A stretch of 64,000 nt of DNA from an uncultured Alphaproteobacteria bacterium (lineage in GTDB: Bacteria > Pseudomonadota > Alphaproteobacteria > RF32 > CAG-239): NCBI GenBank assembly GCA_934277545.1, contig CAKQUG010000001.1, positions 186,001-250,000 of the forward strand, written 5' to 3'. Position numbers and translations under genes: made by a program. The notes under the pieces are model-generated. The model was not told the DNA's origin, searched no databases, and saw only the letters and a list, made by a program, of their open reading frames with translations. The stretch's first letter is position 1. Each line of letters starts with the position of its first letter. Below, piece by piece: positions 25,741-34,289 of this stretch.

Positions 25741-25947
25741 CTACGATTTTTCTTCCCGTTTAGAGTCATCAATGTCAGTTATTGAAAATTTTTCTGACAC
25801 CACCGCTTTTTCAGTTTCATATAAAGCTTTGACTCCGACAACAAAAAAATCTATTAAGTTGCTTGTCATTTCATTTAGTTCCGTATCCGTAACACCGGGA
25901 TACAAAACTGATAACTCATCTTTGAGTTGGTTATATGTATCAGTCAT
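25741..25947 (-). CDS. Small hypothetical protein next to the serine recombinase
   Basis: 68 aa, acidic, with helix-prone segments (TDTYNQLKDELSVLYPGVTDTELNEMTSNL), no signal peptide. It lies about 100 nt upstream of the large serine recombinase on the same strand. It could be an accessory or directionality factor, but no motif supports that. No strong ribosome site is visible. Confidence 0.5.
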   Translation of the reverse strand: MTDTYNQLKDELSVLYPGVTDTELNEMTSNLIDFFVVGVKALYETEKAVVSEKFSITDIDDSKREEKS

Positions 25948-26015
25948 ATTTTATAGAATTTTCAAGATTACGCATTTCTACTGAATTAATTTTCCATTAT
26001 GATGATTTTTTTGAA

Positions 26016-26042
26016 AACTTATGTTTTTGCAAAATATAAGTT
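26016..26042. repeat. 27-bp palindrome, site 1
   Basis: AACTTATG-TTTTTGCAAAA-TATAAGTT, an imperfect palindrome centred on TTTTGCAAAA. It differs from site 2 (30837) at three positions, two of which form a compensatory T-A to C-G change. It lies 6 nt past the invertase stop codon. Confidence 0.75.
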
Positions 26043-26047
26043 AAATA

Positions 26048-26647
26048 TTATCTTGCTTGTCTGTCTAAATATCTTCTTAAAGTGCCGCGGCCAACGCCTA
26101 AAATGCGGGCAATTTGTGATTTTGACAGATGTTTATCCAATAATTTTTGGATTTTTTTGCTGTTTTTGCTTAGTTTCAGCTTTTTTGATTCTGCCGTAAA
26201 CGGACGTCCAAGCTTTTTGCCTTGTGCTTTAATATTTGCTAAGCTTGATTTTGTTCTATCTGAAATTAGTTTTCTTTCAATTTCAGCAGCTAAACCGAAA
26301 GCAAAGGCCAAAACTTTACTTTGTATATCGTTGCCTAAGCGATAATTTTCTTTTAATGTCCATACTTGGCAATTTTTATTTAAGCAAGTTTCCAAAATCC
26401 GCATAACTTCCAGCAGGGAGCGACCTAAACGCGAAATTTCACAAGAGATTAACACATCATTTTCTTGCAAATTATCAAGCAATTCCCCGAGTTTGCGGTT
26501 TTTAAGTGCTTTTCTGGAAGATATTTTTTCTTCCACCCATGTATCAATTTTTATGCCTTTTTTGAGTGCAAAGTTTTCTATTTCAAAACGCTGATGTTCA
26601 AGTGTTTGCTTATTTGAACTAACCCTTATATATCCAATGTTTGCCAT
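26048..26647 (-). CDS. Site-specific DNA invertase / resolvase, Mpi/Pin-like
   Basis: 199 aa. Small serine recombinase: GYIRVSSNKQ near the start holds the catalytic Ser10, SRLGRSLLEVM is the second active-site strand, and FGLAAEIERKLISDRTKSSL forms the long E helix. KAQGKKLGRP and a C-terminal helix-turn-helix (SKSQIARILGVGRGTLRRYL) end it. The C-terminal half resembles master invertases such as Bacteroides Mpi. ATG 26647 is preferred; an in-frame TTG lies two codons upstream. It is divergent from the autotransporter gene, which is a plausible phase-variation arrangement. A palindrome lies directly behind its stop. Confidence 0.85.
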   Translation of the reverse strand: MANIGYIRVSSNKQTLEHQRFEIENFALKKGIKIDTWVEEKISSRKALKNRKLGELLDNLQENDVLISCEISRLGRSLLEVMRILETCLNKNCQVWTLKENYRLGNDIQSKVLAFAFGLAAEIERKLISDRTKSSLANIKAQGKKLGRPFTAESKKLKLSKNSKKIQKLLDKHLSKSQIARILGVGRGTLRRYLDRQAR

Positions 26648-26672
26648 ATCCAAAAGTCTCCAAAATACGATT

Positions 26673-26718
26673 AAAAAACTGGTCCATTTAATAGAACAAT
26701 AAAATCAACCAGTTTTTT
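26673..26718. repeat. 11-bp inverted repeat between invertase and autotransporter
   Basis: AAAAAACTGGT (26673-26683) and ACCAGTTTTTT (26708-26718) are perfect inverted copies 24 nt apart. No gene ends here on either strand, so it is not an ordinary terminator; a recombinase binding or crossover site is possible. Confidence 0.65.
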
Positions 26719-26781
26719 GCACTTACGCACTTTTTATTCAAAATTTGTAAAACATAGAAAATATAAGGCTTACGAGAGTTT

Positions 26782-26790
26782 TGCTATAAT
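26782..26790 (+). promoter_or_regulatory. Extended -10 promoter of the autotransporter gene
   Basis: TGCTATAAT is an extended -10 element (TGn plus TATAAT). No good -35 is seen. The transcript would have a leader of about 110 nt. Confidence 0.5.
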
Positions 26791-26798
26791 TAGCATTT

Positions 26799-26875
26799 AA
26801 CGTTTAAAGCATCTTTTTCCTCTTTGGCTTAAAACGTTGGTTTGTGGCAAAATGCTGACCATCTGGAAAACAGAT
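26799..26875 (+). promoter_or_regulatory. Structured 5' leader of the autotransporter mRNA
   Basis: Two potential hairpins precede the ATG at 26908: AACGTTTAAAGC / GCTTAAAACGTT (26799-26810 with 26827-26838, one mismatch) and ATCTG / CAGAT (26861-26875). AAGGA (26897-26901) is the ribosome site. It matches no riboswitch I know. Confidence 0.35.
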
Positions 26876-26907
26876 AGTTTAATTGCAATTAATTATAAGG
26901 ATATAAT

Positions 26908-29295
26908 ATGAGAAAACATCTTTTATTAACAACATCTTTAGTGGCTGTATTTGGTATAAGTAATGCTTATGCTGAACATCCTTCATTAGGTAATTTAGTG
27001 GTTAATGATGGAGATACTATAAATGAGACATCTGGTTCTGAGAAATATTATGACTCAATAACCATTAATGGTGGAACAGTAAATATTAAAAATGGTTCAG
27101 AAATAAAAACCGAAAAAACCGGTGATGTTATCAATATTAGCGGTGGTAATATATCTTTAGATGAAGGTGAAATAAAGGGACACTCTGGCAATATGAATAT
27201 TACCGGAGGCACAATAACCGGTACCAATGATACCGAAATTGGTGCAGGAATAACAACAATTTCAGGAAATACTGTTATTGCTCTTTCTGATGGAGCTTCA
27301 ATTGGAGCTGATAGCGTATTAAATATCAATGGTGGAACATTCAATTTGTCCAGTAACGGACTTATAAATGCTGGTCCTTATGATGAATATGAAGGCATTG
27401 GTTTAATTCAAATGACCAGCGGAACGATTAATATGGAAGGCGCTCATTTAATTGCTGAAGCATCAAGTATTAATAATGTTCGTGATGCCGGTAATATACA
27501 AATAAAAGGTGGAACTGTTAATGTTAAAAGCGGAAATAATATAATTATGACCTCTGATAATGCAGAAGTCAGCCACGTTTCCGGCAGCAATGCAATTTTG
27601 AATGTTAGCGATGGTGCTAATTTATATGTTTATGAAAAATATAGCAGAGACCATGGCACTGAATTATTTGACAGATTTTATCAAAAAGGCACACTTAATA
27701 TTTTGGATAATGCAACCATAAATCTTGGTGGCACATTAAACTCTAACGTAAATAATGCTGCAAAATTCAATGTAACGTCAACATCTGCAAAATTAAACGG
27801 CAATTTTAATGTTAACAATAATGGTGTTGTTGATTTAGGTACAAATAAATTAACTGTTGACGGCAATGTTGCATTTAATGAAGGCTCTAAACTTGCTTTG
27901 GTATTTACCAGCAAAGATAAAGTCGGTCAAATAGATGCGAAAAATATTTCAATTAACGAAAACAACACAACTTTGGATATGAGCTTTAACAATCCCGCTG
28001 TTGCCAATAGTGGTGTAGAAGTTCAAGTTTTAAATGCTTCAGAAGAATTTACAGGAAAATTTGCTAAGATTGCTGAAAACAGCGAATATAATATTGAAGA
28101 TAAAGGAAATGGTTTATATGCAATTTCTAAAAAATCATCTGCACCGGATGAAGGCGGTGATGATTCCGGCAAAAAAGATGATACTCCAGCCGTAATTCCT
28201 GTAGCTGATGATGCCGGTGATGCGTGGAACAATTTAGACACCGGTTCGGTTAAAAATGAAACAACTGTTGCCGTGGCTGATCGTTTGACATATTTACGCA
28301 ATCATCAAACAACAGCAGCAGGAAAACAGGCCTATGAAGATGCTTTAACAGCCTTAGCTCCGGAAACAGCTCCGGCTGTTCAACAAGCAGCAACTGAAGG
28401 TGCAAATCAAATCTTCAGTGCTGTCGGAACACGTTTAAGCGGTGGAGCAGTAGCTTCTGCTAAACAAGGTATGAGCTCCGGCGATAATCCGTTCACTAAA
28501 GTTGCTGTTTGGGTTCAAGGCTTGTTCAATAAAGCAAAACTTGATGATACAAGCAAATCAAAAGGTTTTGATTCAAAAACTTATGGAACAGCCTTAGGTG
28601 TTGAAAGCAAAATATCTGATGACGTTAAGATGGGTGTTGGTTATGCTTATAGTAAGACTGACATTGACGGCTTTATGCGAGATACTGATGTTAAAACACA
28701 CACAGCAATTTTGTATGGCGAATATAAACCTAATAACTGGTATGTTAATTCTATTGCATCTTATGGCTGGTCTGACTATGATGAAAAGAAAAACGTTGCC
28801 GGTGTTGGTGTGAAAGCAGATTGGGACGTTGAGTCATTTGCATTACAAATGATGACCGGTTATGATATGTATTTCAATGGTTTTGGTGTTACACCGGAAG
28901 CCGGATTGAGATATATTCATGTTAAACAAGATAAATATACAGATACGGCAGGACAGAGTGTTAAAAGCGATGACAGCGACATCGTAACAGGTGTTTTAGG
29001 CGCTAAGATTGCTAAATCTTATAACTTATCCAATGGTATGTTATTGACACCGGAATTTAAAGCCGCAATGACTTATGATATTTCTCATGATAATTCTAAA
29101 TCTACCGTTACTTTGGTTAATGGTTCAAGCTATAGCGTATCAGGCAAACCGCTTAATCGCTTTGGTGTTGAACTTGGTGCTGGTGTGACCGCAGAATTGA
29201 ATGATAATGTTGAAGTATCTTTAGGTTATGAAGGTAAATTCCGCAAAGATTATCAAGACCACACCGGTTTAATCAATGCAAAATATAAATTCTAA
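26908..29295 (+). CDS. Autotransporter (type Va) with repeat-rich passenger
   Basis: 795 aa. A signal peptide (1-22, ending AYA) is followed by a passenger with short imperfect repeats of the INGGTVNI / ITGGTITG / ISGGNISL type, typical of beta-helix surface proteins. A linker rich in Gly and Asp (about 410-440) follows, and the C-terminal 270 residues form a beta-barrel autotransporter domain ending in YKF, the outer-membrane insertion signal. The protein should be secreted across the outer membrane and displayed at the surface, probably as an adhesin. It is divergent from an invertase and has its own terminator. Confidence 0.9.
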   Translation: MRKHLLLTTSLVAVFGISNAYAEHPSLGNLVVNDGDTINETSGSEKYYDSITINGGTVNIKNGSEIKTEKTGDVINISGGNISLDEGEIKGHSGNMNITGGTITGTNDTEIGAGITTISGNTVIALSDGASIGADSVLNINGGTFNLSSNGLINAGPYDEYEGIGLIQMTSGTINMEGAHLIAEASSINNVRDAGNIQIKGGTVNVKSGNNIIMTSDNAEVSHVSGSNAILNVSDGANLYVYEKYSRDHGTELFDRFYQKGTLNILDNATINLGGTLNSNVNNAAKFNVTSTSAKLNGNFNVNNNGVVDLGTNKLTVDGNVAFNEGSKLALVFTSKDKVGQIDAKNISINENNTTLDMSFNNPAVANSGVEVQVLNASEEFTGKFAKIAENSEYNIEDKGNGLYAISKKSSAPDEGGDDSGKKDDTPAVIPVADDAGDAWNNLDTGSVKNETTVAVADRLTYLRNHQTTAAGKQAYEDALTALAPETAPAVQQAATEGANQIFSAVGTRLSGGAVASAKQGMSSGDNPFTKVAVWVQGLFNKAKLDDTSKSKGFDSKTYGTALGVESKISDDVKMGVGYAYSKTDIDGFMRDTDVKTHTAILYGEYKPNNWYVNSIASYGWSDYDEKKNVAGVGVKADWDVESFALQMMTGYDMYFNGFGVTPEAGLRYIHVKQDKYTDTAGQSVKSDDSDIVTGVLGAKIAKSYNLSNGMLLTPEFKAAMTYDISHDNSKSTVTLVNGSSYSVSGKPLNRFGVELGAGVTAELNDNVEVSLGYEGKFRKDYQDHTGLINAKYKF

Positions 29296-29312
29296 TTGTT
29301 GAACAATGCAAG

Positions 29313-29356
29313 AAAAAACACCTTTGGAGTAACATTCAAAGGTGTTTTTCTTTTTT
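29313..29356 (+). terminator. Rho-independent terminator
   Basis: AAAAACACCTTTG pairs with CAAAGGTGTTTTT over a 10-nt loop, followed by CTTTTTT. It ends the autotransporter transcript. The rest of the gap to 29546 shows nothing I can name. Confidence 0.9.
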
Positions 29357-29545
29357 ATATCAAGTTACGCACGGGGCTTGGTATTATTTTTTTTCTTTTA
29401 AATACAAGGGTTTGATTCTCGTTATTGCCAATCGTAGCAAAATGTCATCAAAAATTAGAAAAAAGGGGGCTCGCGAATGGGTTTATTCACGGCATAATGT
29501 AAATAGTTAATGAGTACAACAACTATTTTAGATAAGGAAAATGCC

Positions 29546-29689
29546 ATGTATCAAATCAAAGTAAATGGAGTCTTGATGCCGACAATTTATTATTCACTGC
29601 ATGAAGCTATTGCTGCGGTGGAACATGAAAAATCTCGCGGTTGTGCGGTAATATGTGACATTATACCATTAGACTCAATATCAAACTAA
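29546..29689 (+). CDS. Small hypothetical protein (47 aa)
   Basis: ATG 29546 with AAGGA 9 nt upstream, stop TAA 29687. It is a mildly acidic, compact protein (MYQIKVNGVLMP... AIAAVEHEKSRGCAVICD). It is first of four short genes on the same strand and each has a good ribosome site. Confidence 0.55.
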   Translation: MYQIKVNGVLMPTIYYSLHEAIAAVEHEKSRGCAVICDIIPLDSISN

Positions 29690-29724
29690 TCAATCATCTT
29701 AACTAATCTTGAAAGAAAAATACT

Positions 29725-29997
29725 ATGCAAAAACAATTTGAAGAATATTTACAAGCAAAGAATTATAGACCTACAACTTCTATTGACTATCCGGCTCGCT
29801 TAGAAAGACTTTGCAGAAAAGAGAAGTTTAGCTATGAACATCTGGCACAACACTTAGCTGAAATTATGCCTCAATATGAAAAGACCGGTAAAAAGTCAAG
29901 CTATGGCAAACGTTCACATAGTAGTGTAATAAATGCTTTGAGAAGATTTGCTGAATTCTTATCAGATTGCAACATCAAATTTGAAGGTGCCAACTAG
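29725..29997 (+). CDS. Small SAM-like (core-binding) domain protein
   Basis: 90 aa. FEEYLQAKNYRPTTSIDYPARLERLCRKE resembles the N-terminal core-binding (SAM-like) domain of tyrosine recombinases, with conserved-looking K.YRPTT and Y..RL. There is no catalytic domain, so it would be a stand-alone or vestigial DNA-binding piece. GAAAG precedes ATG. It lies in the run of small genes that ends in DUF3768. Confidence 0.6.
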   Translation: MQKQFEEYLQAKNYRPTTSIDYPARLERLCRKEKFSYEHLAQHLAEIMPQYEKTGKKSSYGKRSHSSVINALRRFAEFLSDCNIKFEGAN

Positions 29998-30014
29998 GAT
30001 AAGGAGTAAATACT

Positions 30015-30218
30015 ATGTCAGATGTTAAATATCCAGATATAACAGTCAAAATAATTGGTGCTAATGGTAATGCTTTTTGTATCTTAGGTATATGCACAAG
30101 AGAAATGAGAAGACATAAATTGTCACAATCTGAAATTGATAGTTTTATGTCAGAAGCAACAAGTGGTAATTATGATAATCTCTTATGTACTGTCATGAAT
30201 TGGTTTAATGTGGAGTAA
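30015..30218 (+). CDS. Small hypothetical protein (67 aa)
   Basis: 67 aa, compact mixed alpha/beta, VKIIGANGNAFCILGICTREMRR near the N-terminus. AAGGAG lies 8 nt before the ATG. It stands 17 nt after the previous gene and 5 nt before the DUF3768 gene. I recognise the pattern from integrative-element operons but cannot name the family. Confidence 0.6.
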   Translation: MSDVKYPDITVKIIGANGNAFCILGICTREMRRHKLSQSEIDSFMSEATSGNYDNLLCTVMNWFNVE

Positions 30219-30223
30219 TAACA

Positions 30224-30541
30224 ATGACTGATATTGCAACATTAAATGACAATTTTAGAAAGAGTTTTATTGGTGGTCAGGTGCTCTTGACTGCCGGTAT
30301 TGCTGCCATGAGTTCAGAAGATAAGGCAAATATCATATCAATGGTGCAGAATTTCAATGATTTCACACCTTCTAACGATGTTTACGGCGAGCACGATTTT
30401 CTTAGTATAGATTATAAAGGTAATAAAATCTTTGCTAAAATTGACTATTATGATCTCAACAATCAATATATGTCAGAAAATCCGGCTAATCCTGATATAA
30501 CCAATAGAGTTTTGACAATTATGTTGGCAGAAGAATATTAA
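30224..30541 (+). CDS. DUF3768 domain protein
   Basis: 105 aa. The whole protein is the DUF3768 domain: IATLNDNFRKSF at the start, VLLTAGIAAM, the signature NDVYGEHDFLSIDYKGNKI, KIDYYD and a C-terminal RVLTIMLAEEY. DUF3768 is a small domain of unknown function found mainly on plasmids, ICEs and phages of alphaproteobacteria. TGGAG precedes the ATG. A large hairpin terminator follows. Confidence 0.9.
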   Translation: MTDIATLNDNFRKSFIGGQVLLTAGIAAMSSEDKANIISMVQNFNDFTPSNDVYGEHDFLSIDYKGNKIFAKIDYYDLNNQYMSENPANPDITNRVLTIMLAEEY

Positions 30542-30565
30542 ACACAAACACCAATGCTTGTTTTT

Positions 30566-30644
30566 TGACACCATAACAAGAGTTTCCAAATTTTATATAT
30601 AAGTCTATATGAAACAGGAATTCGTTGTTATGGTGTCATTTTTT
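30566..30644 (+). terminator. Long hairpin terminator
   Basis: TGACACCATAACAA (30566-30579) pairs perfectly over 14 bp with 30625-30638 and is followed by TTTTTT. A smaller GTTTC / GAAAC pair lies in the loop. It ends the small-gene operon. The stem is longer than most terminators in this window. Confidence 0.75.
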
Positions 30645-30836
30645 AAGACCATACCAATATTATATAATTTTTACATATTCACGATGATTTATAACAGCTT
30701 TATTGCTCTGATATTATTGATATGTCGTGATTCTTATTGAATGTAAAACCGTTAATGAAAAAAATTTAAATTATTTTTCCTTTTCCTTTAAATGACATTG
30801 ATGACAGTTAACCGAAAATTCTAATTTATAACATTC

Positions 30837-30863
30837 AACCTATGTTTTTGCAAAATACAGGTT
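30837..30863. repeat. 27-bp palindrome, site 2
   Basis: AACCTATG-TTTTTGCAAAA-TACAGGTT. It shares 24 of 27 bases with site 1 (26016) and 23 of 27 with the reverse complement of site 4 (32029). It lies between the DUF3768 operon and the HUH gene. The rest of 30645-31071 is AT-rich with no gene. Confidence 0.75.
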
Positions 30864-31071
30864 AAAAATCACCAAGACTCGTTTTTTGACCGCAGGACTC
30901 AGTATTTATTTTTGGTATAGGTTTACTTATAAAAAATGAATCCGCTAGTCCGGTGGCTGTTTAATGAGTCATAAACAGTATTTTATGCAGATAGCTAAGC
31001 TGAAAAGACAAACATCTGCGGATAAAAAGCAATAAGCTATATCTGGTGCATAGGATTAAAAACTGTCACTA

Positions 31072-31728
31072 TTAAATGTTAAATAAGTCAGAAGAGAACA
31101 TAATAGTATCACATCCATCTATACAATTTGTAATTTTAGCATCTTTCAAACAGTAGTAAATAGTTTCATACGTCTCTACATTTTCTAAATAAAATGTTTC
31201 AAAGGATAAAGATAACTGCAAACAAGCATTATCAAGCGCATTCTGTATTTGCTCTGTATTATAAGAACCAGCATTAAATAATATATGAAAGTGATAATTA
31301 TATCCGTCTTCAGGTCCAATCTCAGCAAAAGCATAAAACGGCAAATGCGATTTAGCCCAACGAGAGCCTATCAGACATTGCTCAAATCTAGCCATAAGCC
31401 GACGCAAATTATCTTTTGACACTTTTAGACTTGGTGACCGCATATTTTTAGGAAATTGCACAGTCAAAAAATGTGTTGGCTAAGATGCTGCTATCATATC
31501 ATACCAATTTCGGCGCAGAACATCATATTTGCTGTTGCCTTGATGATAGACTTTTTCAGGACCGAGTCTATCATTACCGGACATGACATCAGAAATTATT
31601 AACTTTTGCTGCTGTTCGCGAACATGACTTTTACTTTGACACTGTCTGACAAGCTGCCGTCTATGATGCATTTGCTGTTGCTGATTATGACGAATATACT
31701 GCAGGAGCTGTTGTGTTAGTTTTTTCAT
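31072..31728 (-). pseudogene. HUH-type Rep-like protein interrupted by an in-frame TAG
   Basis: Two open segments (31728-31483 and 31479-31072) are in the same frame, separated only by TAG at 31480-31482. Together they give about 213 residues. The second half reads THFLTVQFPKN (the TH and F lie just after the stop) and GYNYHFHILFN, the HxH metal motif of HUH replication/relaxase enzymes, with a Tyr-rich YETIYYCLKD segment as a candidate active site. The protein continues without loss of sense across the stop, so this is a point nonsense mutation, a sequencing error or readthrough. Family members open rolling-circle origins or process transfer origins. Confidence 0.6.
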
Positions 31729-32025
31729 TTTACTTATTCCTTATCATTTATATTATTTGTTTTAGGTAATATTACTGGAATGGGAACAGGTTTAATATTC
31801 CACATTCAAAAAGCATAAAGAGACATCGCCAACTGTTCACGATTTACTGAGTTTTTGATCTGTCTCATTTTGCTAGAACACAAATTTTCAGGATTTTTGA
31901 TTGAAAAAACTTCCAAATAGTGAATTTTAAGTAAGAAAACGGTTTTACAATCTTATAATTTTATGACAATGTAGTAATATAAAAAGTTATAACACATTGT
32001 AAATAAGTCATTTGTAAAAGAAAAA
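31729..32025. other. Intergenic region upstream of the HUH gene
   Basis: 297 bp of AT-rich DNA. I see a plain promoter-like context but no ORF, tRNA or clear hairpin other than the palindrome that starts at 32026. Confidence 0.4.
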
Positions 32026-32058
32026 GCCAACCTGTGTTTTTTAAATACATAGGTTGGC
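32026..32058 (-). terminator. Palindrome site 4, also a terminator for the methyltransferase gene
   Basis: GCCAACCT (32026-32033) pairs with AGGTTGGC (32051-32058) and on the minus strand is followed by TTTTTCTTTT, 23 nt past the methyltransferase stop. The inner 27 bases (32029-32055) are also a member of the palindrome family. Confidence 0.7.
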
Positions 32059-32080
32059 AGGTTGTTAATTAAAAATAAGA

Positions 32081-34168
32081 TTACTCTTCCGAATTATCTT
32101 CTTCGATTTCGGCCCAAGCATCATCAGGGACAGGTATTTCAAGACAGATGCGCTCTAAAAACCTGGGCAACATAATCTCTCCCATGACTTCACGAATAAA
32201 TGCTTCTTTATCTCGATACTTTTCCGGCACCTCATAAGACTGCGGAAGTCCATTTACAAGGAACACTTCAAGCAGAGTCAAAACTCTCGCATCTGAAATA
32301 CTATTGTCTTTTTTCAGTCTTCCGGGATGCAAGGTGCGTGTGTTAAGAACTCCTCCATTGCCACCATCAATGGTATTTGAAGGTCTATCCCAAAATTTAC
32401 GAGCACCTTTGTCATTAAAGAAGCCGAAACCTGGTAATTGATATTTAGGATTATTGTCTTTTGACCGACATCCAGTTGCCAGATGTGCAAAAGCTTCTCT
32501 CCATATTTCTGCAATTTCTGGATCACTGTGCAATTTTGGCGCTTTGTGATATGGAATTCCACTATCTTCGCCAGCTTCAAGAGAAGGCAAATGACCAATT
32601 GCTTGCCATAAAGGCATAGCATACTTTTCAGGACATGGGAATTTCCATACACCTTCAAGTGATCCAAGCACAATACTACGTACACGGTTCTGAGCAGTGC
32701 CATAGAAGGCCCCGTTTTCAATAGCAAAGTTCAAATGATAGTCAAGGCTATTTTCACCAAGTTCATCTTCAAGGTACTGACCGATGGTGCGTCCATTTAA
32801 CACTTGTTGTAATTTCTGTGCAATAGGATGCTTACTTAAATCTTCAGGCAACGGCAATGAAAAGCCTAAAAATTCTTTTGCGTTTTCAAATAAAATATAT
32901 TTAGGCTTTACTTGTTTGATGAACTTAACGCACCATAAAACAAGCAGTAAGCGATCATCATCTTTCCAACCTTTGCCACGCATGGCGCAATAAGTTTGAC
33001 ATGGAATTGTGAATTTAGCAAGCTCACACTTATTTTTCTTAAATGCTTTGACCAATTCATCAAACTTTTCTTCAAGCTTTCCGACTATCATATCAACCTT
33101 ATGTTTCGAGCGCATTTGATTCATGAGTTCATAATATTCTGCACGATTTGGATCACATTCTAAAGCTACTTTACATATAAGATTATGGTCTTCTAAGTAA
33201 TACTCATCTGACCCAATACATGCCGCTATTGAAGCATAATATAAGCTTTTCTTTAACTTACGACGCATCCGACGATTAAAAGGCACATCAGAAAAAGCTG
33301 TTTCAAATTTGAATTTAGCCTTTGCTTGTTTCTTAGCTTTTTCAGCATCAGCTTCGTCTTTTTCATCATTCGACATCTCAGGAGGTCTGCTTAAGAATGT
33401 TATAGCGTGAGTACGAGAAGGTACTTCATTGTTGTCAAGGGCGTATTTATACTCTTTTTCAACCAGCTCATCTGTCAAGCGAGCTAAGTCACGTCCTTGT
33501 CCTTGAGTTAAACCATAATCTTCTTTCAAAATCGCCTTTTTGGAGCGTAATTCAGCGAGAACTTCTTTTATATCCGTTCTTTGTCCTTTTTTCGTTCTGA
33601 TAGCACGAATTTCATTTCCAAGCTGAACTTCTCCTTTTAACCAGAGATATGCGTAACTCTGTGCTTTTTTTAAGAAGAAGCTTCTAAATTCTGGTGAAAG
33701 CACAGAATTTTTTGCCAAAGCTTCGGCCGTTTTTGCTGCACCTTTGTTAATAATGATAAACTTGTACAATTCTGGCAAATCTGTCGGAATAGCAACAGAA
33801 GTGTTGCTACCAACGCATACTGCTTGTATTTCAGCCTTAGCGATACCGGTGCAAGCTGAAACTTTATCAATATCAATGCTGATGTTTGATACATATTCTT
33901 CATCGTCTTTTGTATCTTCAATAATAACCAGAGTGGCAGACGGGGTGTTGCCCCCATCATCATCGCCATCTGGATTTTCGCAACTATTATCGTTGCAAGC
34001 TGATGATTCGATATTGATCTCTTCTTCATCTGTTAACTGTCCATCGTTTAAGACCGTATTTACATTTATTAAACCTTCTGAAGCATTAATATCACCAACT
34101 TTTTCAGGGATTGCGACTCTCACTTCGTCTTGGAGGTCTGAGTCAAATTTTTTTGCTAAATTTAGCAT
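32081..34168 (-). CDS. Orphan C5 cytosine DNA methyltransferase with long N-terminal extension
   Basis: 695 aa. The methyltransferase occupies the C-terminal 385 residues. A degenerate motif I/II region (SLYYASIAACIGSDEYY... ALECDPNRAEYY) is followed by motif IV TIPCQTYC (catalytic Cys390), motif VI FENAKEF, motif VIII FYGTAQNRVR, a target region with DRPSNTIDGGNG and motif IX/X RVLTLLEVFLVNGLPQSY. The N-terminal 300 residues include an acidic low-complexity part (40-95) and a helical, basic region (about 140-310) that may bind DNA. No restriction enzyme is adjacent. Orphan methyltransferases of this layout occur on ICEs and plasmids, where they can protect incoming DNA. AAAAGGA precedes the ATG. 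Confidence 0.85.
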   Translation of the reverse strand: MLNLAKKFDSDLQDEVRVAIPEKVGDINASEGLINVNTVLNDGQLTDEEEINIESSACNDNSCENPDGDDDGGNTPSATLVIIEDTKDDEEYVSNISIDIDKVSACTGIAKAEIQAVCVGSNTSVAIPTDLPELYKFIIINKGAAKTAEALAKNSVLSPEFRSFFLKKAQSYAYLWLKGEVQLGNEIRAIRTKKGQRTDIKEVLAELRSKKAILKEDYGLTQGQGRDLARLTDELVEKEYKYALDNNEVPSRTHAITFLSRPPEMSNDEKDEADAEKAKKQAKAKFKFETAFSDVPFNRRMRRKLKKSLYYASIAACIGSDEYYLEDHNLICKVALECDPNRAEYYELMNQMRSKHKVDMIVGKLEEKFDELVKAFKKNKCELAKFTIPCQTYCAMRGKGWKDDDRLLLVLWCVKFIKQVKPKYILFENAKEFLGFSLPLPEDLSKHPIAQKLQQVLNGRTIGQYLEDELGENSLDYHLNFAIENGAFYGTAQNRVRSIVLGSLEGVWKFPCPEKYAMPLWQAIGHLPSLEAGEDSGIPYHKAPKLHSDPEIAEIWREAFAHLATGCRSKDNNPKYQLPGFGFFNDKGARKFWDRPSNTIDGGNGGVLNTRTLHPGRLKKDNSISDARVLTLLEVFLVNGLPQSYEVPEKYRDKEAFIREVMGEIMLPRFLERICLEIPVPDDAWAEIEEDNSEE

Positions 34169-34289
34169 TCTACTTTTCCTTTTCTAAATAGGATTAAAAT
34201 TATTGTTTTTAGCTCAGGTTTTTTTGCCTTTGCTAAATCCCATTATAAAGGAGAATGAGCGCTTAGTCTTTTAGCATTAGGGAAGTTGC

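Noticed and set aside
29725..29997. Tyrosine integrase for the island.
   Set aside because: Only 90 residues resembling the core-binding domain; no catalytic R-H-R-Y residues. The 34290-35567 protein shows a similar start but also no catalytic residues.
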